This document shows positions 20,916 to 33,711 of a stretch of DNA of 64,000 bases, piece by piece (position 1 is the first letter of the stretch; each line of letters opens with the position of its first letter). The position numbers were made by a program, and so were the translations under genes. The DNA lies in NCBI RefSeq assembly GCF_900660665.1, contig NZ_LR215037.1, positions 1 to 64,000 on the forward strand. The letters run 5' to 3'. Source of the DNA: Mycoplasmopsis maculosa (GTDB taxonomy: Bacteria; Bacillota_I; Bacilli_A; Mycoplasmatales; Metamycoplasmataceae). The notes beneath the pieces were generated by a model, which saw only the letters and a list, made by a program, of their open reading frames with translations, was not told where the DNA came from and searched no databases.

Positions 20916-21181
20916 TGGAAAGAAATACACGTAAAACATTAACAGGTCGTGTTCTTAGAGCTCGTGGTGATAAAACTATCACAGTTGAAGTTGAAAGCTA
21001 CAGATCACATAACTTATATTCAAAACGTTATAGAGTTATTAAGAAATTCGCTGTTCATGATGAAAATAATATTGCTAAAGTAAATGACATTGTTTTAATT
21101 ATGGAAACTCGTCCATTATCTAAAACAAAACATTTCCGTTTAGTTTCAATTAAACAACATGCAATTGAAGGAGAAAATTAG
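20915..21181 (+). CDS. rpsQ: 30S ribosomal protein S17
   Basis: An 88-residue S17, an early 16S-binding OB-fold protein. It starts [27 protein letters not shown] and has the [21 protein letters not shown] and [14 protein letters not shown] motifs. Length is normal. It starts one base inside rpmC. Confidence 0.97.
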   Translation: MERNTRKTLTGRVLRARGDKTITVEVESYRSHNLYSKRYRVIKKFAVHDENNIAKVNDIVLIMETRPLSKTKHFRLVSIKQHAIEGEN

Positions 21182-21183
21182 TT

Positions 21184-21552
21184 ATGGTTTTAGAACTATC
21201 TAAATTAAATGTAGCTGATAACTCTGGTGCTAAAGAAGTTGGTTTAATTAGAGTACTTGGTGGTTCACGTAAAAAAACTGCTAATATTGGTGATGTTATT
21301 GTTTGTTCTGTTAAAAAAGCTTTACCTAATGGTTTAGTTAAAGAAGGTCAAGTTGTTAAAGCTGTTATTGTAAGATCAGTTTATGGTATTCACCGTGATA
21401 ATGGTTCTTACATTCGTTTTGATGATAATGCAGTTGTTCTTATCAAAGATGATAAATCAATGAGAGGAACTCGTGTATTCGGTCCAGTTGCTCGTGAATT
21501 ACGTGATAAAGGTTACTTAAAAATTGTTTCATTAGCACCTGAAGTGTTATAG
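21184..21552 (+). CDS. rplN: 50S ribosomal protein L14
   Basis: A 122-residue L14, part of an inter-subunit bridge. It has [24 protein letters not shown]-equivalent [21 protein letters not shown], and [28 protein letters not shown]. Length is exactly typical. It lies two bases after rpsQ. Confidence 0.98.
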   Translation: MVLELSKLNVADNSGAKEVGLIRVLGGSRKKTANIGDVIVCSVKKALPNGLVKEGQVVKAVIVRSVYGIHRDNGSYIRFDDNAVVLIKDDKSMRGTRVFGPVARELRDKGYLKIVSLAPEVL

Positions 21553-21565
21553 TTTTGAGGTATAT

Positions 21566-21895
21566 ATGAAAATTAAATTTAAGAAAAATGATGAAGTAGT
21601 TGTTATATCAGGAAGCCACAAAGGTAAAACTGGTAGAATTGTTAGAACAGATGTTAAAACAAATACAGCTATTGTTAAAGATATTAATGTAGTAACAAAA
21701 CACGTTAAACCTTCACAAGGAAATTCAGAAGGTTCAATTAAAAAACACGAAGCACCTATTCATGTTTCAAATCTTTCAATTTTAGTTAAAAAAGCAACAA
21801 AAAATTCACCTGCTGTTTATTCAAAAATTGGATATAAGTTAGATAAAGATAATAAAAAAGTACGTGTATTACGTAAAACTAAGAAGGAAATGTAA
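21566..21895 (+). CDS. rplX: 50S ribosomal protein L24
   Basis: A 109-residue L24, an assembly initiator with a KOW fold. It has [22 protein letters not shown], the [15 protein letters not shown] segment, and [11 protein letters not shown]. It ends with the usual basic tail. A GAGG sequence precedes the ATG by few bases. Confidence 0.97.
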   Translation: MKIKFKKNDEVVVISGSHKGKTGRIVRTDVKTNTAIVKDINVVTKHVKPSQGNSEGSIKKHEAPIHVSNLSILVKKATKNSPAVYSKIGYKLDKDNKKVRVLRKTKKEM

Positions 21896-21897
21896 TT

Positions 21898-22443
21898 ATG
21901 AGTTTAAAAGATAAATATTTAAATCAAGTTGTACCTGCATTAAAAAGCAAATATAACTATAAATCAGTGATGCAAGTTCCAAAATTAGAAAAAATTATTA
22001 TCAATATGACAGCTGGTAAAGAAGTAACAAATTCAAAAGCTATTGAAGAAGTATTATCAGAATTAAGACAAATTACAGGTCAAGAACCTTTTAAAACAAA
22101 AGCTAGAAAGTCAAATGCTTCATGAAAATTACGTGAAGGTATGCCTATGGGTGGAAAAGTAACTCTTAGAAGAGATAGAATGTGAGACTTTTTAGAAAAA
22201 TTAATTAACGTTGCAATGCCTCGTATTCGTGACTTCCGTGGTGCGAATCCAAAAGCATTTGATGGTAGAGGGAATTATTCTTTAGGAGTAAAAGAATTAA
22301 TTATTTTCCCAGAAATAGAGTTTGATAAAATTCGTAGAATTAAAGGACTTGATGTTCAATTAATAACAATAGCAAATAGTGATGCAGAAGCTAAAACATT
22401 ATTAGAATTAATTGGTATGCCTTTTGCAAAAGGAGAAAAATAA
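21898..22443 (+). CDS. rplE: 50S ribosomal protein L5
   Basis: A 181-residue L5, which binds 5S rRNA and contacts the P-site tRNA. It starts [19 protein letters not shown] and has [16 protein letters not shown], the [33 protein letters not shown] block (Trp by UGA), and [24 protein letters not shown]. It ends [12 protein letters not shown]. Length is normal. Its RNA partner, 5S, is not in this window. Confidence 0.98.
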
Positions 22444-22445
22444 TT

Positions 22446-22631
22446 ATGGCTAAAGTTTCATTAAAAGCAAAACAAAAGAAACACCCTAAATTCTCAACAA
22501 GAGCTTATACACGTTGTGAATTATGTGGTCGTCCACATGCAGTTTTAAGAAAATACAAAGTATGCCGTATTTGTTTCCGTAATTTAGCTAATGAAGGAAA
22601 AATTCCTGGCATGAAGAAAGCGAGTTGATAA
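22446..22631 (+). CDS. rpsN: 30S ribosomal protein S14, zinc-ribbon type
   Basis: A 61-residue S14 of the short zinc-binding (type Z) form. Four Cys ligands stand in RCELCGRPH and [13 protein letters not shown]. It ends PGMKKASW. That final Trp is a UGA directly before a TAA stop, and the family's conserved last residue is Trp, so this is a clean proof of the modified code. Confidence 0.98.
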
Positions 22632-22633
22632 TT

Positions 22634-23029
22634 ATGTTTATTACAGACCCAATTTCAGATATGATTGTTAGAATAAAAAACGCTAACCAAAGAAAATTCA
22701 AAACTGTATCTATTCCTTATTCAAATAAAAAGGCAAAAATTTTAGACATCTTTTTAGCAGAGGGCTATATTGCTAGTGTTACTCCAAAAGGCGAAGGCAA
22801 AAATAAAGTTCTTGAAGTGGCTTTAAAATACAAAGGTAATCAATCAGCTATTATTGATATCAAACGTGTTTCAAAACCAGGTTTAAAAGTATATGCACAA
22901 GCCTCAAACTTACCAACAGTATTATCTGGTTATGGTACAGCTATTATCTCAACTTCAAAAGGCATTATGACTGAAAAACAAGCACGTAAGGAAAATGTAG
23001 GTGGTGAAGTTATGGCCTACATTTGATAG
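22634..23029 (+). CDS. rpsH: 30S ribosomal protein S8
   Basis: A 131-residue S8, a primary 16S-binding protein. It begins MFITDPISDMIVRIKNANQRK and has the RVSKPGLKVYAQASNLP and [26 protein letters not shown] motifs. The last Trp is UGA followed by TAG. The ATG at 22634 is chosen over an in-frame upstream codon because it begins the conserved N-terminus. Confidence 0.97.
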
Positions 23030-23039
23030 GAGGTAGATA

Positions 23040-23579
23040 ATGTCTCGTGTTGGAAATAGAGTTTTATCAATTCCTGCAGGTGTTACTTTAACACTTAACG
23101 GTACATTACTAACTGTTCAAGGTCCATTAGGAACACTTGAAAGAGAATTCAGTCCACTTGTTTCAATAAAAATTGAAAACAATCAAGTAACAACAATTCG
23201 TGCCAATGAAGAAAAACATACAAAACAATTACACGGTACAACAAATGCTGTGATAGGAAACATGATTCAAGGTGTTTCAAAAGGTTTCAAAAAAGAATTA
23301 GTAATCAAAGGTGTTGGTTACAAAATGACATTAAAAGGTACACAAGTAGAAATAGCTGCTGGGTACTCACATTTAGTTTATATAGATATTCCAGCTGGTG
23401 TTAAAGTTGAATTACCTAAAGCTACAGAAATGACAGTTACAGGTATTAACAATGAATTAGTTGGTCAATTTGCTGCAGTTGTTCGTCAAGTAAGAAAACC
23501 AAATCCTTATTCAGGTAAAGGTATTGCATATAAAGATGAAGTTATCCGTCGTAAAGAAGGAAAAACTGCTTCTAAGTAG
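23040..23579 (+). CDS. rplF: 50S ribosomal protein L6
   Basis: A 179-residue L6 near the factor-binding centre. It starts MSRVGNRVLSIPAGV and has GPLGTLEREF, TNAVIGNMIQGVSKGFKKELVIKGVGYK, and the C-terminal RKPNPYSGKGIAYKDEVIRRKEGK. Length is typical. A strong TAGGAGG precedes the ATG. Confidence 0.98.
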   Translation: MSRVGNRVLSIPAGVTLTLNGTLLTVQGPLGTLEREFSPLVSIKIENNQVTTIRANEEKHTKQLHGTTNAVIGNMIQGVSKGFKKELVIKGVGYKMTLKGTQVEIAAGYSHLVYIDIPAGVKVELPKATEMTVTGINNELVGQFAAVVRQVRKPNPYSGKGIAYKDEVIRRKEGKTASK

Positions 23580-23603
23580 TTGGTTAGGAAAGGATTATAA
23601 GTT

Positions 23604-23960
23604 ATGGCAAAATTATCTCGTAACGAAGCACGTAAAGTTAAACACTTACGTGAACGTCAAAAAATTAGCGGAACAGCTAATAAACCACGTTTATCAGTTT
23701 TCAAATCACTTCAAAACTTTTATGCACAATTAATTGATGATACAACAGGAAGAACTTTAGCTAGTGTTTCAACATTAGAAGAAGGAAAATACAAAGGTTC
23801 TGTTGCAGCTGCAGCAGAATTAGGAAAATTAATGGGTGAAAAGATCTCAAAATTAAAAATTACTGAATTAGTATTTGACCGTTCAGGTTACGTATATCAT
23901 GGACGTGTTAAAGCTTTCGCAGAAGCAGTAAGAGAACATGCTAAAGGAGTTAAATTCTAA
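23604..23960 (+). CDS. rplR: 50S ribosomal protein L18
   Basis: A 118-residue L18, which binds 5S rRNA with L5. It has [53 protein letters not shown] and the C-terminal [23 protein letters not shown]-like end (here EHAKGVKF). Length is normal. Confidence 0.98.
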   Translation: [118 protein letters not shown]

Positions 23961-23961
23961 T

Positions 23962-24621
23962 ATGGCAGAAGAAATGAAAAAAGAAAGCGCTGCTGCTACA
24001 AAAGAAGTTGCAGCTCCTAAAAAAGTTATTAAAAATAATAAAGAACAAATTTGAGAGAAAAAAACTCAAGGAACAAAACCAACTCGTAAAGCAGACAGAA
24101 AAGAGTCAAGAGATCGTCGTGGTCAATTTGGCGAACAAAATAACGATTTTACAGAAAAAGTTGTTACAATTAGCCGTGTTACAAAAGTTGTTAAAGGTGG
24201 ACGTAGATTCTCATTTGCAGCATTTGTTGTAGTTGGTGATAAAAAAGGTCATGTAGGATTTGGACATGGTAAAGCAAATGAAGTTCCAGATGCTATCAAA
24301 AAAGCAGTTAAAGATGCTAAAAATCACCTTATTACAGTTCCAATTCAAAATAAAATTACAGTTCCTCACGAAATTCACGCTAAATTTTTAGCTTCACGTG
24401 TTATGTTGAAACCTGCACCAAAAGGTAAAGGTATTGTTGCTTCAAGTACAGTTCGTGCTGTTGTTGAATTAGCTGGTTATACAGATATTTATACAAAAAC
24501 ATATGGTTCACGTTCAAAAGCTAATATTGTTAGAGCTACTTTAAAAGCTTTATTAGCTTTAAGAAAACCTGAAGAAATTGCTTCAATTCGTGATAAAGAT
24601 GTTAAAGATCTTTTAGGATAA
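23962..24621 (+). CDS. rpsE: 30S ribosomal protein S5
   Basis: A 219-residue S5 at the mRNA channel, important for accuracy. It has an N-terminal basic extension of about 55 residues (with one UGA Trp). The double-stranded RNA-binding part follows ([49 protein letters not shown]). The C-terminal domain contains [31 protein letters not shown]. No rpmD (L30) follows it, as is common in this group. Confidence 0.97.
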
Positions 24622-24653
24622 TTTAATTTAAAATATTTTAAGGAGACATTAAT

Positions 24654-25088
24654 ATGCAATTACATGAATTAAAATCAACACCAGGTTCTCGTAAAGAAAA
24701 ACACCGTGTTGGTCGTGGACACGCAGCTGGTAAAGGTAAACAAGCTGGTAAAGGTCAATCAGGTCAAAATAAACGTCACGGACACAGATTAGGATTTGAA
24801 GGTGGTCAGACACCTTGATTCAGAAGAATCGGTAAACGTGGATTTACAAATGTTAACCATGTTGAATATCAAGTTATTAATTTAGCAGATTTAGAAGCAA
24901 CTTTTAAAACAAACGACACAATTAATGTTGAGTCATTATTTGCAGCTAATCTAATCAAAAGAAATAAACCAGTTAAATTATTAGGAAACGGTAAATTAAC
25001 TAAAAAATTAAATGTAACTCTACATGCTGCTTCAAAAACAGCTATTGATGCTATTGAAGCAAATGGTGGAAAATTCGAAACTTTATAA
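24654..25088 (+). CDS. rplO: 50S ribosomal protein L15
   Basis: A 144-residue L15. It starts [30 protein letters not shown] and has the Gly-rich basic N-terminal part with [17 protein letters not shown] (Trp by UGA). It ends [22 protein letters not shown]. An AAGGAG precedes the ATG. It is the last gene of this block: a strong terminator follows and secY, the normal next gene, is 8.6 kb away. Confidence 0.98.
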
Positions 25089-25110
25089 TAATATAATAAA
25101 ATTGAGATAA

Positions 25111-25144
25111 AAAAAATAAGCACTTTCAATGTGCTTATTTTTTT
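25111..25144. terminator. Bidirectional terminator after rplO
   Basis: The perfect hairpin AAATAAGCAC-TTTCAAT-GTGCTTATTT has an A-run and a T-run. It ends the ribosomal protein operon and also the convergent phosphatase gene, whose stop codon overlaps it. Confidence 0.93.
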
Positions 25145-26129
25145 AAAGTTTTAAATTTTTTCCTAAAGATAAAATAACAGGATTATCAAACTTATTATTT
25201 CTAATATCTTCATATTTAAAATAAGTATATTCTAAATCAAAAGTTTTATTATCTCTAATATTAAAAATCAATTTAGAACCTATAGGATATTTCTCTATAA
25301 CATCTCTATTAGAATCTAATTCTATTTCTAAATAAGATAAAATACTTGCTATATTTGTATCATGACCAACAAGTAAAGTTAATTCTTTATCATTGTTAAA
25401 TTCATTTTTTAATAATTTAATAACATTTTTTTCACTTTCTTCTAATAATTTTTTATTTGCATAAACTAAATCAATTATTTGGTCTTTTGCTTTTGAAATA
25501 ATTTTAAGATCGTTTAAAAAATTTTTACTATTAGGAATTATTTTATCTGTATCAAAATTTAAAAAATATTTAACTTGCAATAGATCGCTAAAAGTTGAAC
25601 AAATACCTAAAGGCCCAGTTGGATAATTTCTTTCTAATCCTTCAATAATATTAAATTCTGTTTTTTTATTTAATAATATTCCTTTTTCTAAATTAAATCT
25701 TTCTTCAACCAAAGAATATAATTCTTTATTTTTTAAATCAATATCTGCTAATATATTACTGTTTATGTATTTTTTATCAGTATAGTTTAATGAAAAATAA
25801 GGATCTTCACTTTTTAAGTTTTCATCACTTACAATTACATTATTTTTTATATGCGGAAACAAACCTAAAGATAGTAATTGTGCAGTTTCAAAAGTTCTAT
25901 ATGTACTATTTGCTTTAGCTATAAAACTTTCTCTTCCACTTAAATTTAAATAATTTCGTAAAAATTGTCCAAAAGCAAATTCTGCTCTTTCACATTTTTC
26001 TGTTAATAAAACAAGTTCAGGATTTTTATATTCTCATTGCATAAGATCCTTGTTAAATGCTTTTATACTTCTTTCTTTAGTAAAAAAAGGATATCTTATT
26101 CCATGTCTACTAAATATTATTTTTTTCAT
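25143..26129 (-). CDS. Histidine acid phosphatase family protein
   Basis: A 328-residue two-step histidine phosphatase (branch 2). The catalytic signature RHGIRYP is at residues 8-14 (His9 the phospho-acceptor). An NSTYRTFETAQLLSLGLFP segment follows, and the acid-catalyst motif GHDTNI lies near residue 255. Family members remove phosphate from small phosphomonoesters or phytate and are usually exported. Here no signal peptide or lipobox is seen, so it looks cytosolic. One UGA Trp stands in MQWEYKNP. A GGAG sequence eight bases upstream supports the start at 26129. It lies alone between rplO and the rRNA operon, on the opposite strand, and is foreign to the usual cluster order. Confidence 0.85.
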
Positions 26130-26249
26130 ATTAAGTACTCCTAATTTATTTATATATATTATTATAAGTACTTTTTTTAACAAAAAATTATATTGTGCAA
26201 AAAAATAAATAATTTTCTTTTTTTTATTTAAAAATATATTATTATTCTT

Positions 26250-26304
26250 ATATCACCTAATTAAAAATAACATGATTTGTTTATTAATTTTTGTAGGTGA
26301 ATAT
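26250..26304. repeat. Inverted repeat upstream of the rRNA promoter
   Basis: ATATCACCTA (26250-26259) is nearly the reverse complement of TAGGTGAATAT (26294-26304), with one bulged base. Inner A- and T-rich arms extend the pairing. No protein site is recognised; it could be an operator, an upstream terminator or a recombination scar. Confidence 0.5.
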
Positions 26305-26331
26305 AACAAGTTTAAAAAAATAAAAAAATAT

Positions 26332-26360
26332 TTCTTTTTATAAAAAAATTGTTATATAAT
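26332..26360 (+). promoter_or_regulatory. Putative rRNA operon promoter
   Basis: TATAAT at 26355-26360 is preceded at 17 bases by a weak TTCTTT-like -35 box. Transcription would start near 26367, about 55 bases before mature 16S. Confidence 0.65.
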
Positions 26361-26383
26361 AATTGAGCTATTTATTTAGCAGA

Positions 26384-26416
26384 TGTTCTTTGAAAACTAG
26401 ATATATAAACATGACA
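26384..26416 (+). promoter_or_regulatory. boxA and left arm of the 16S processing stem
   Basis: TGTTCTTTGAAAACT (26384-26398) is the boxA-like antitermination element found before rRNA genes in Bacillus and mycoplasmas. AAAACTAGATATA (26393-26405) and ACATGACA (26409-26416) pair in nested order with 28055-28067 and 28024-28031. Together they form the long stem cut by RNase III to release 16S. Confidence 0.8.
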
Positions 26417-26422
26417 GTCAAT

Positions 26423-27939
<1,517 letters not shown>

Positions 27940-28250
27940 TACGGAGTACAAAAGACTAATTAGAAAATTAATTAGTATCTAACCTACTTAAAAAATCAGA
28001 CCTGTTATTACAATATATATTTATGTCATGTGGCTTTTTACAAGGTCGAAGTCTTATATCTAGTTTTGAGAGAATATCTCTCATTTGTTCTTTGAAAACT
28101 GAATAGTAAATTTTTTGATATTTACAACGACATCTAAATAAATTAATTTGGTTAATTTGTTTTGATTCATCGAGTAATCATTTAAATATGATTCATTGAA
28201 ATGTCTTAAAATACACATCTGTAACAATCAATAGGAAAATACAAATATAC
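27940..28250 (+). other. 16S-23S spacer without tRNA genes
   Basis: The 311-base spacer holds the right arms of the 16S processing stem (28024-28031 and 28055-28067). A second boxA copy lies at 28086-28100, and the left arm of the 23S processing stem is at 28192-28208 with 28213-28219. No tRNA sequence is present, as in most mycoplasmas. Confidence 0.85.
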
Positions 28251-31131
<2,881 letters not shown>

Positions 31132-31135
31132 TATT

Positions 31136-31202
31136 GATGTGTTATTATAAGACATTTCAATGAAACATAGGTATATCATTACTATTCAGTTTTCAGAGAA
31201 CA
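31136..31202 (+). promoter_or_regulatory. Right arms of the 23S processing stem
   Basis: 31148-31164 is an exact 17-base reverse complement of 28192-28208. 31136-31142 pairs with 28213-28219. 31181-31202 pairs over 22 bases (one G-U) with the second boxA and its flank at 28086-28107. The whole 23S is thus enclosed in a long stem. Confidence 0.85.
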
Positions 31203-31203
31203 T

Positions 31204-31222
31204 GCCCAAGTGGGCTTTTTTT
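31204..31222 (+). terminator. rRNA operon terminator
   Basis: GCCC-AAGT-GGGC followed by seven T residues ends the rRNA transcript. No 5S rRNA gene was found between 23S and this point. Confidence 0.85.
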
Positions 31223-31245
31223 ATTTTTTAAAGATAAATCTAAAT

Positions 31246-31292
31246 ACAAGCATTAAAAGTTGTACTAAATGCTTGTTTTTTTTTTTTTTTTT
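31246..31292 (+). terminator. Second hairpin with a 17-T tract
   Basis: ACAAGCATT / AATGCTTGT forms a stem followed by 17 uninterrupted T residues (31276-31292). It may be a back-up rRNA terminator. The T tract ends 24 bases before the DUF262 start codon, so it also falls where that gene's promoter would be expected. Confidence 0.8.
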
Positions 31293-31316
31293 GATTTAAT
31301 AAAAGAAAGGAGAAAA

Positions 31317-33065
31317 ATGACTAGTGAAAAAAAGATTTACGCTGATAATAAAAATATTCTTAATTTATTTGAAGGATTAGGAAAATCGTATTTTTTGATC
31401 CCTGATTATCAAAGACCTTATAATTGAAAAGAAGATGAAATAATAACATTACTCAATGATTTATGAGAGTATTACAATTTAAATAATGAAAATAATAATT
31501 ACGATCCTTATTTTTTAGGAAATATTGTTATTTTTAAAAATACTAACAGTGAATATGAAATAATTGATGGTCAACAAAGAATAACAACTATATCGTTATT
31601 AATAAGAGCTATATATTCAAAATTAGAAGAAAATAGAGATAATAACAATAGAGATGTTACTATTTTAAAACAAAAATTAGAAACTATTTTATGACAGCAA
31701 GAAACTTTATCATATAATCCAGATTATTCTAAATTTAAACTTTATTCAAAAGTAATAAATGATAAAAATAAAATTATTTTTGAACAAATTTTAACAACTG
31801 GTTTATTTAATGAAAAATTAAAAGATAATTATTCAACAAATTACAGAATTATTTTAGATTTTATAGAAGAAAAATCAAAGGAGTTAACAACTGGTATTAT
31901 AAATTTTTATAGATTTATGATTGAAAAAGTTATAATTTTAAGTATAGAATTGAATAATTTTAATACTGCTTTAAATATATTTTCAACCCTAAATAATAGA
32001 GGTTTACAATTATCTGATTCAGATATTTTTAAGGCTACAATATATTCGAAAATTAAAAATGAAAAAGAAAAAGATGAATTTATTAACAAATGAAAATTAT
32101 TAGAATTACAAATAAATGAAAATAACGAAACAATGCAAAAAATATTTACTTATTATATGTTCTATTTAAGATCATTAGATAATGACACTTCTTCAACAAC
32201 TCCCAAGACAAGAGATTATTTTTTAAAAAAAGAAGGTTCAATAGTTATTGAAAGACCTAATGAGCTTTTAGATCAATTGTCAAAAATAAATGATTTTATG
32301 GGTGTTGTTAATAAAAGAAATACTATTGAAGATCAAGAATGGAGTCAAAATATTAGTATTATTCAAAAAATAGATATTATAAAATCCTATCCTAATGAAT
32401 TTTGAAAATATCCAGTAATTAATTATTATTTATCACATTATCAAAAAGATAACTTTATTTATTATTTTGATTTCTTTCTTAAAAAGATGATTACTTCATT
32501 AATAATAAAATATATTGAAATACCTTCTATAAATGGTATTAAAAACGGAATTTTACAAGTAAATGCTGATTCTATTACCAGAATGAAGCCAAAAATTGAC
32601 TTAAAAAGAAAAATAAATGATGAAACACTAAAAAATGAAATATTAGAACCTCATCCTAATATCGTAAAAATGATTCTAAAATTAATTTCATACAATCAAA
32701 ATGATGAAAAATCATTATTACCAGAAAAATGAGAAATAGAACATATATTACCTAGAAATTGAGAAAAAATATATGAATCAAACGAAGATAAAGAATTTAT
32801 TTATAAAAAAATTGAACAAATAGGTAATAAAATTCCATTAGAGAAAAAAGCTAATATTTTATCAGGCGACAAATTTTTAAAAAAGAAATTAGAAGAATAT
32901 AAAAAATCAAATATTAAAATAGTTCAATTATTCATTATGGCGCATAATAATAAAATTTATTGAGGAATCGACGATATTGAAAAAAGAAATAAATTATTAA
33001 TAGAAGAAATTTTTAATTTATTTCAAACCTGAAATAAAGAATACAACAATTTAGAGGAGAAATAA
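31317..33065 (+). CDS. DUF262-DUF1524 protein (GmrSD-like putative defence nuclease)
   Basis: A 582-residue protein with both halves of the GmrSD architecture in one chain. The N-terminal DUF262 domain has IPDYQRPYNW at 28-37 and the hallmark IDGQQRITT at 83-91 (ParB/sulfiredoxin-like nucleotidase). The DUF1524 domain near the C-terminus has EIEHILPRNW with His476, then an IGNKIPLEKKANILSGDKF stretch, matching the HNH-type nuclease pattern. Such proteins are type IV restriction enzymes against modified phage DNA or partners of phosphorothioation systems. Several UGA Trp codons show it is adapted to this genome. The Shine-Dalgarno is AAAGGAG. The next gene starts one base after the stop. Substrate specificity is unknown. 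Confidence 0.85.
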
Positions 33066-33066
33066 A

Positions 33067-33552
33067 ATGAAAAAAAACATTATAGTATTTCTATTAACTA
33101 TTATAGTATTATTATTTCTTACTTCAGAAGCAATGTATATTGTTTCATTAATGCTTAGTATGGAAAAAAATGGAGATTCAATAAATATGCAAATTAATTC
33201 TATTTTTATTACTATTTGTTTAACAATAGGAATAATAACTCATATTTTATCTTTTGTTTTTTCTCTTGTATTAACAATAAAAGAGAAAAAATTTTGAATA
33301 CTTTTATCTATCGGTACATTTTTTGGCCCACTTGGCCCACTTGTACTTTTCATAGGTATAATTTTTTCAGGATTATATTATAAAAATTTAAAGAAACTTA
33401 TATCAAAAAAAGCAGTTTTATCAGAAAAAATTGAAAAAATATACGACAAAGAAAAACAAGAAGAATTATCAATATTGCTTAAAAAAACAAAAAATGAAAA
33501 AGAATTAGAAAAAATTAATGAGACTATAAATGAAATTATTTTAAATCAATAA
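33067..33552 (+). CDS. Small membrane protein with C-terminal coiled coil, partner of the DUF262 gene
   Basis: A 161-residue protein of unknown family. Three hydrophobic segments lie at about residues 4-27, 45-72 and 77-105, the last rich in Gly and Pro (TFFGPLGPL). A Lys/Glu-rich stretch of about 55 residues follows that is likely helical or coiled coil. It starts one base after the DUF262 stop with GGAG inside that gene's end, so the two are co-translated. One UGA Trp links the two open segments. A role as the membrane component or effector of the DUF262 unit is inference from position only. Confidence 0.75.
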
Positions 33553-33565
33553 AATATTTATTTTT

Positions 33566-33605
33566 AAAAAATCATTTGTTTTTAAATTAGCAAATGATTT
33601 TTTTA
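33566..33605 (+). terminator. Terminator after the DUF262 unit
   Basis: AAATCATTTG / CAAATGATTT around a 12-base loop, followed by T-rich sequence, closes the two-gene unit before the secY promoter. Confidence 0.88.
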
Positions 33606-33632
33606 TTGTTAATTTTATCTATTATTAAATTA

Positions 33633-33661
33633 GTGACAAAAATAGTATATTATTATATAAT
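33633..33661 (+). promoter_or_regulatory. Promoter of the secY-rplQ operon
   Basis: GTGACA (33633-33638), a 17-base spacer and TATAAT (33656-33661) give one of the best promoter matches of the window, 50 bases before secY. It makes the second half of the ribosomal cluster independent of the first. Confidence 0.75.
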
Positions 33662-33711
33662 ATAAATATATTTTAATAATACGAAATTAATAAAAATACG
33701 AAGGGTTAATA

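Noticed and set aside
22626-22628. UGA as stop of rpsN
   Set aside because: S14 ends in a conserved Trp at this position and a TAA follows at once.
31132-31316. Possible 5S rRNA after 23S
   Set aside because: Only processing stems and two hairpins are found there; no 5S-like sequence or fold could be seen.
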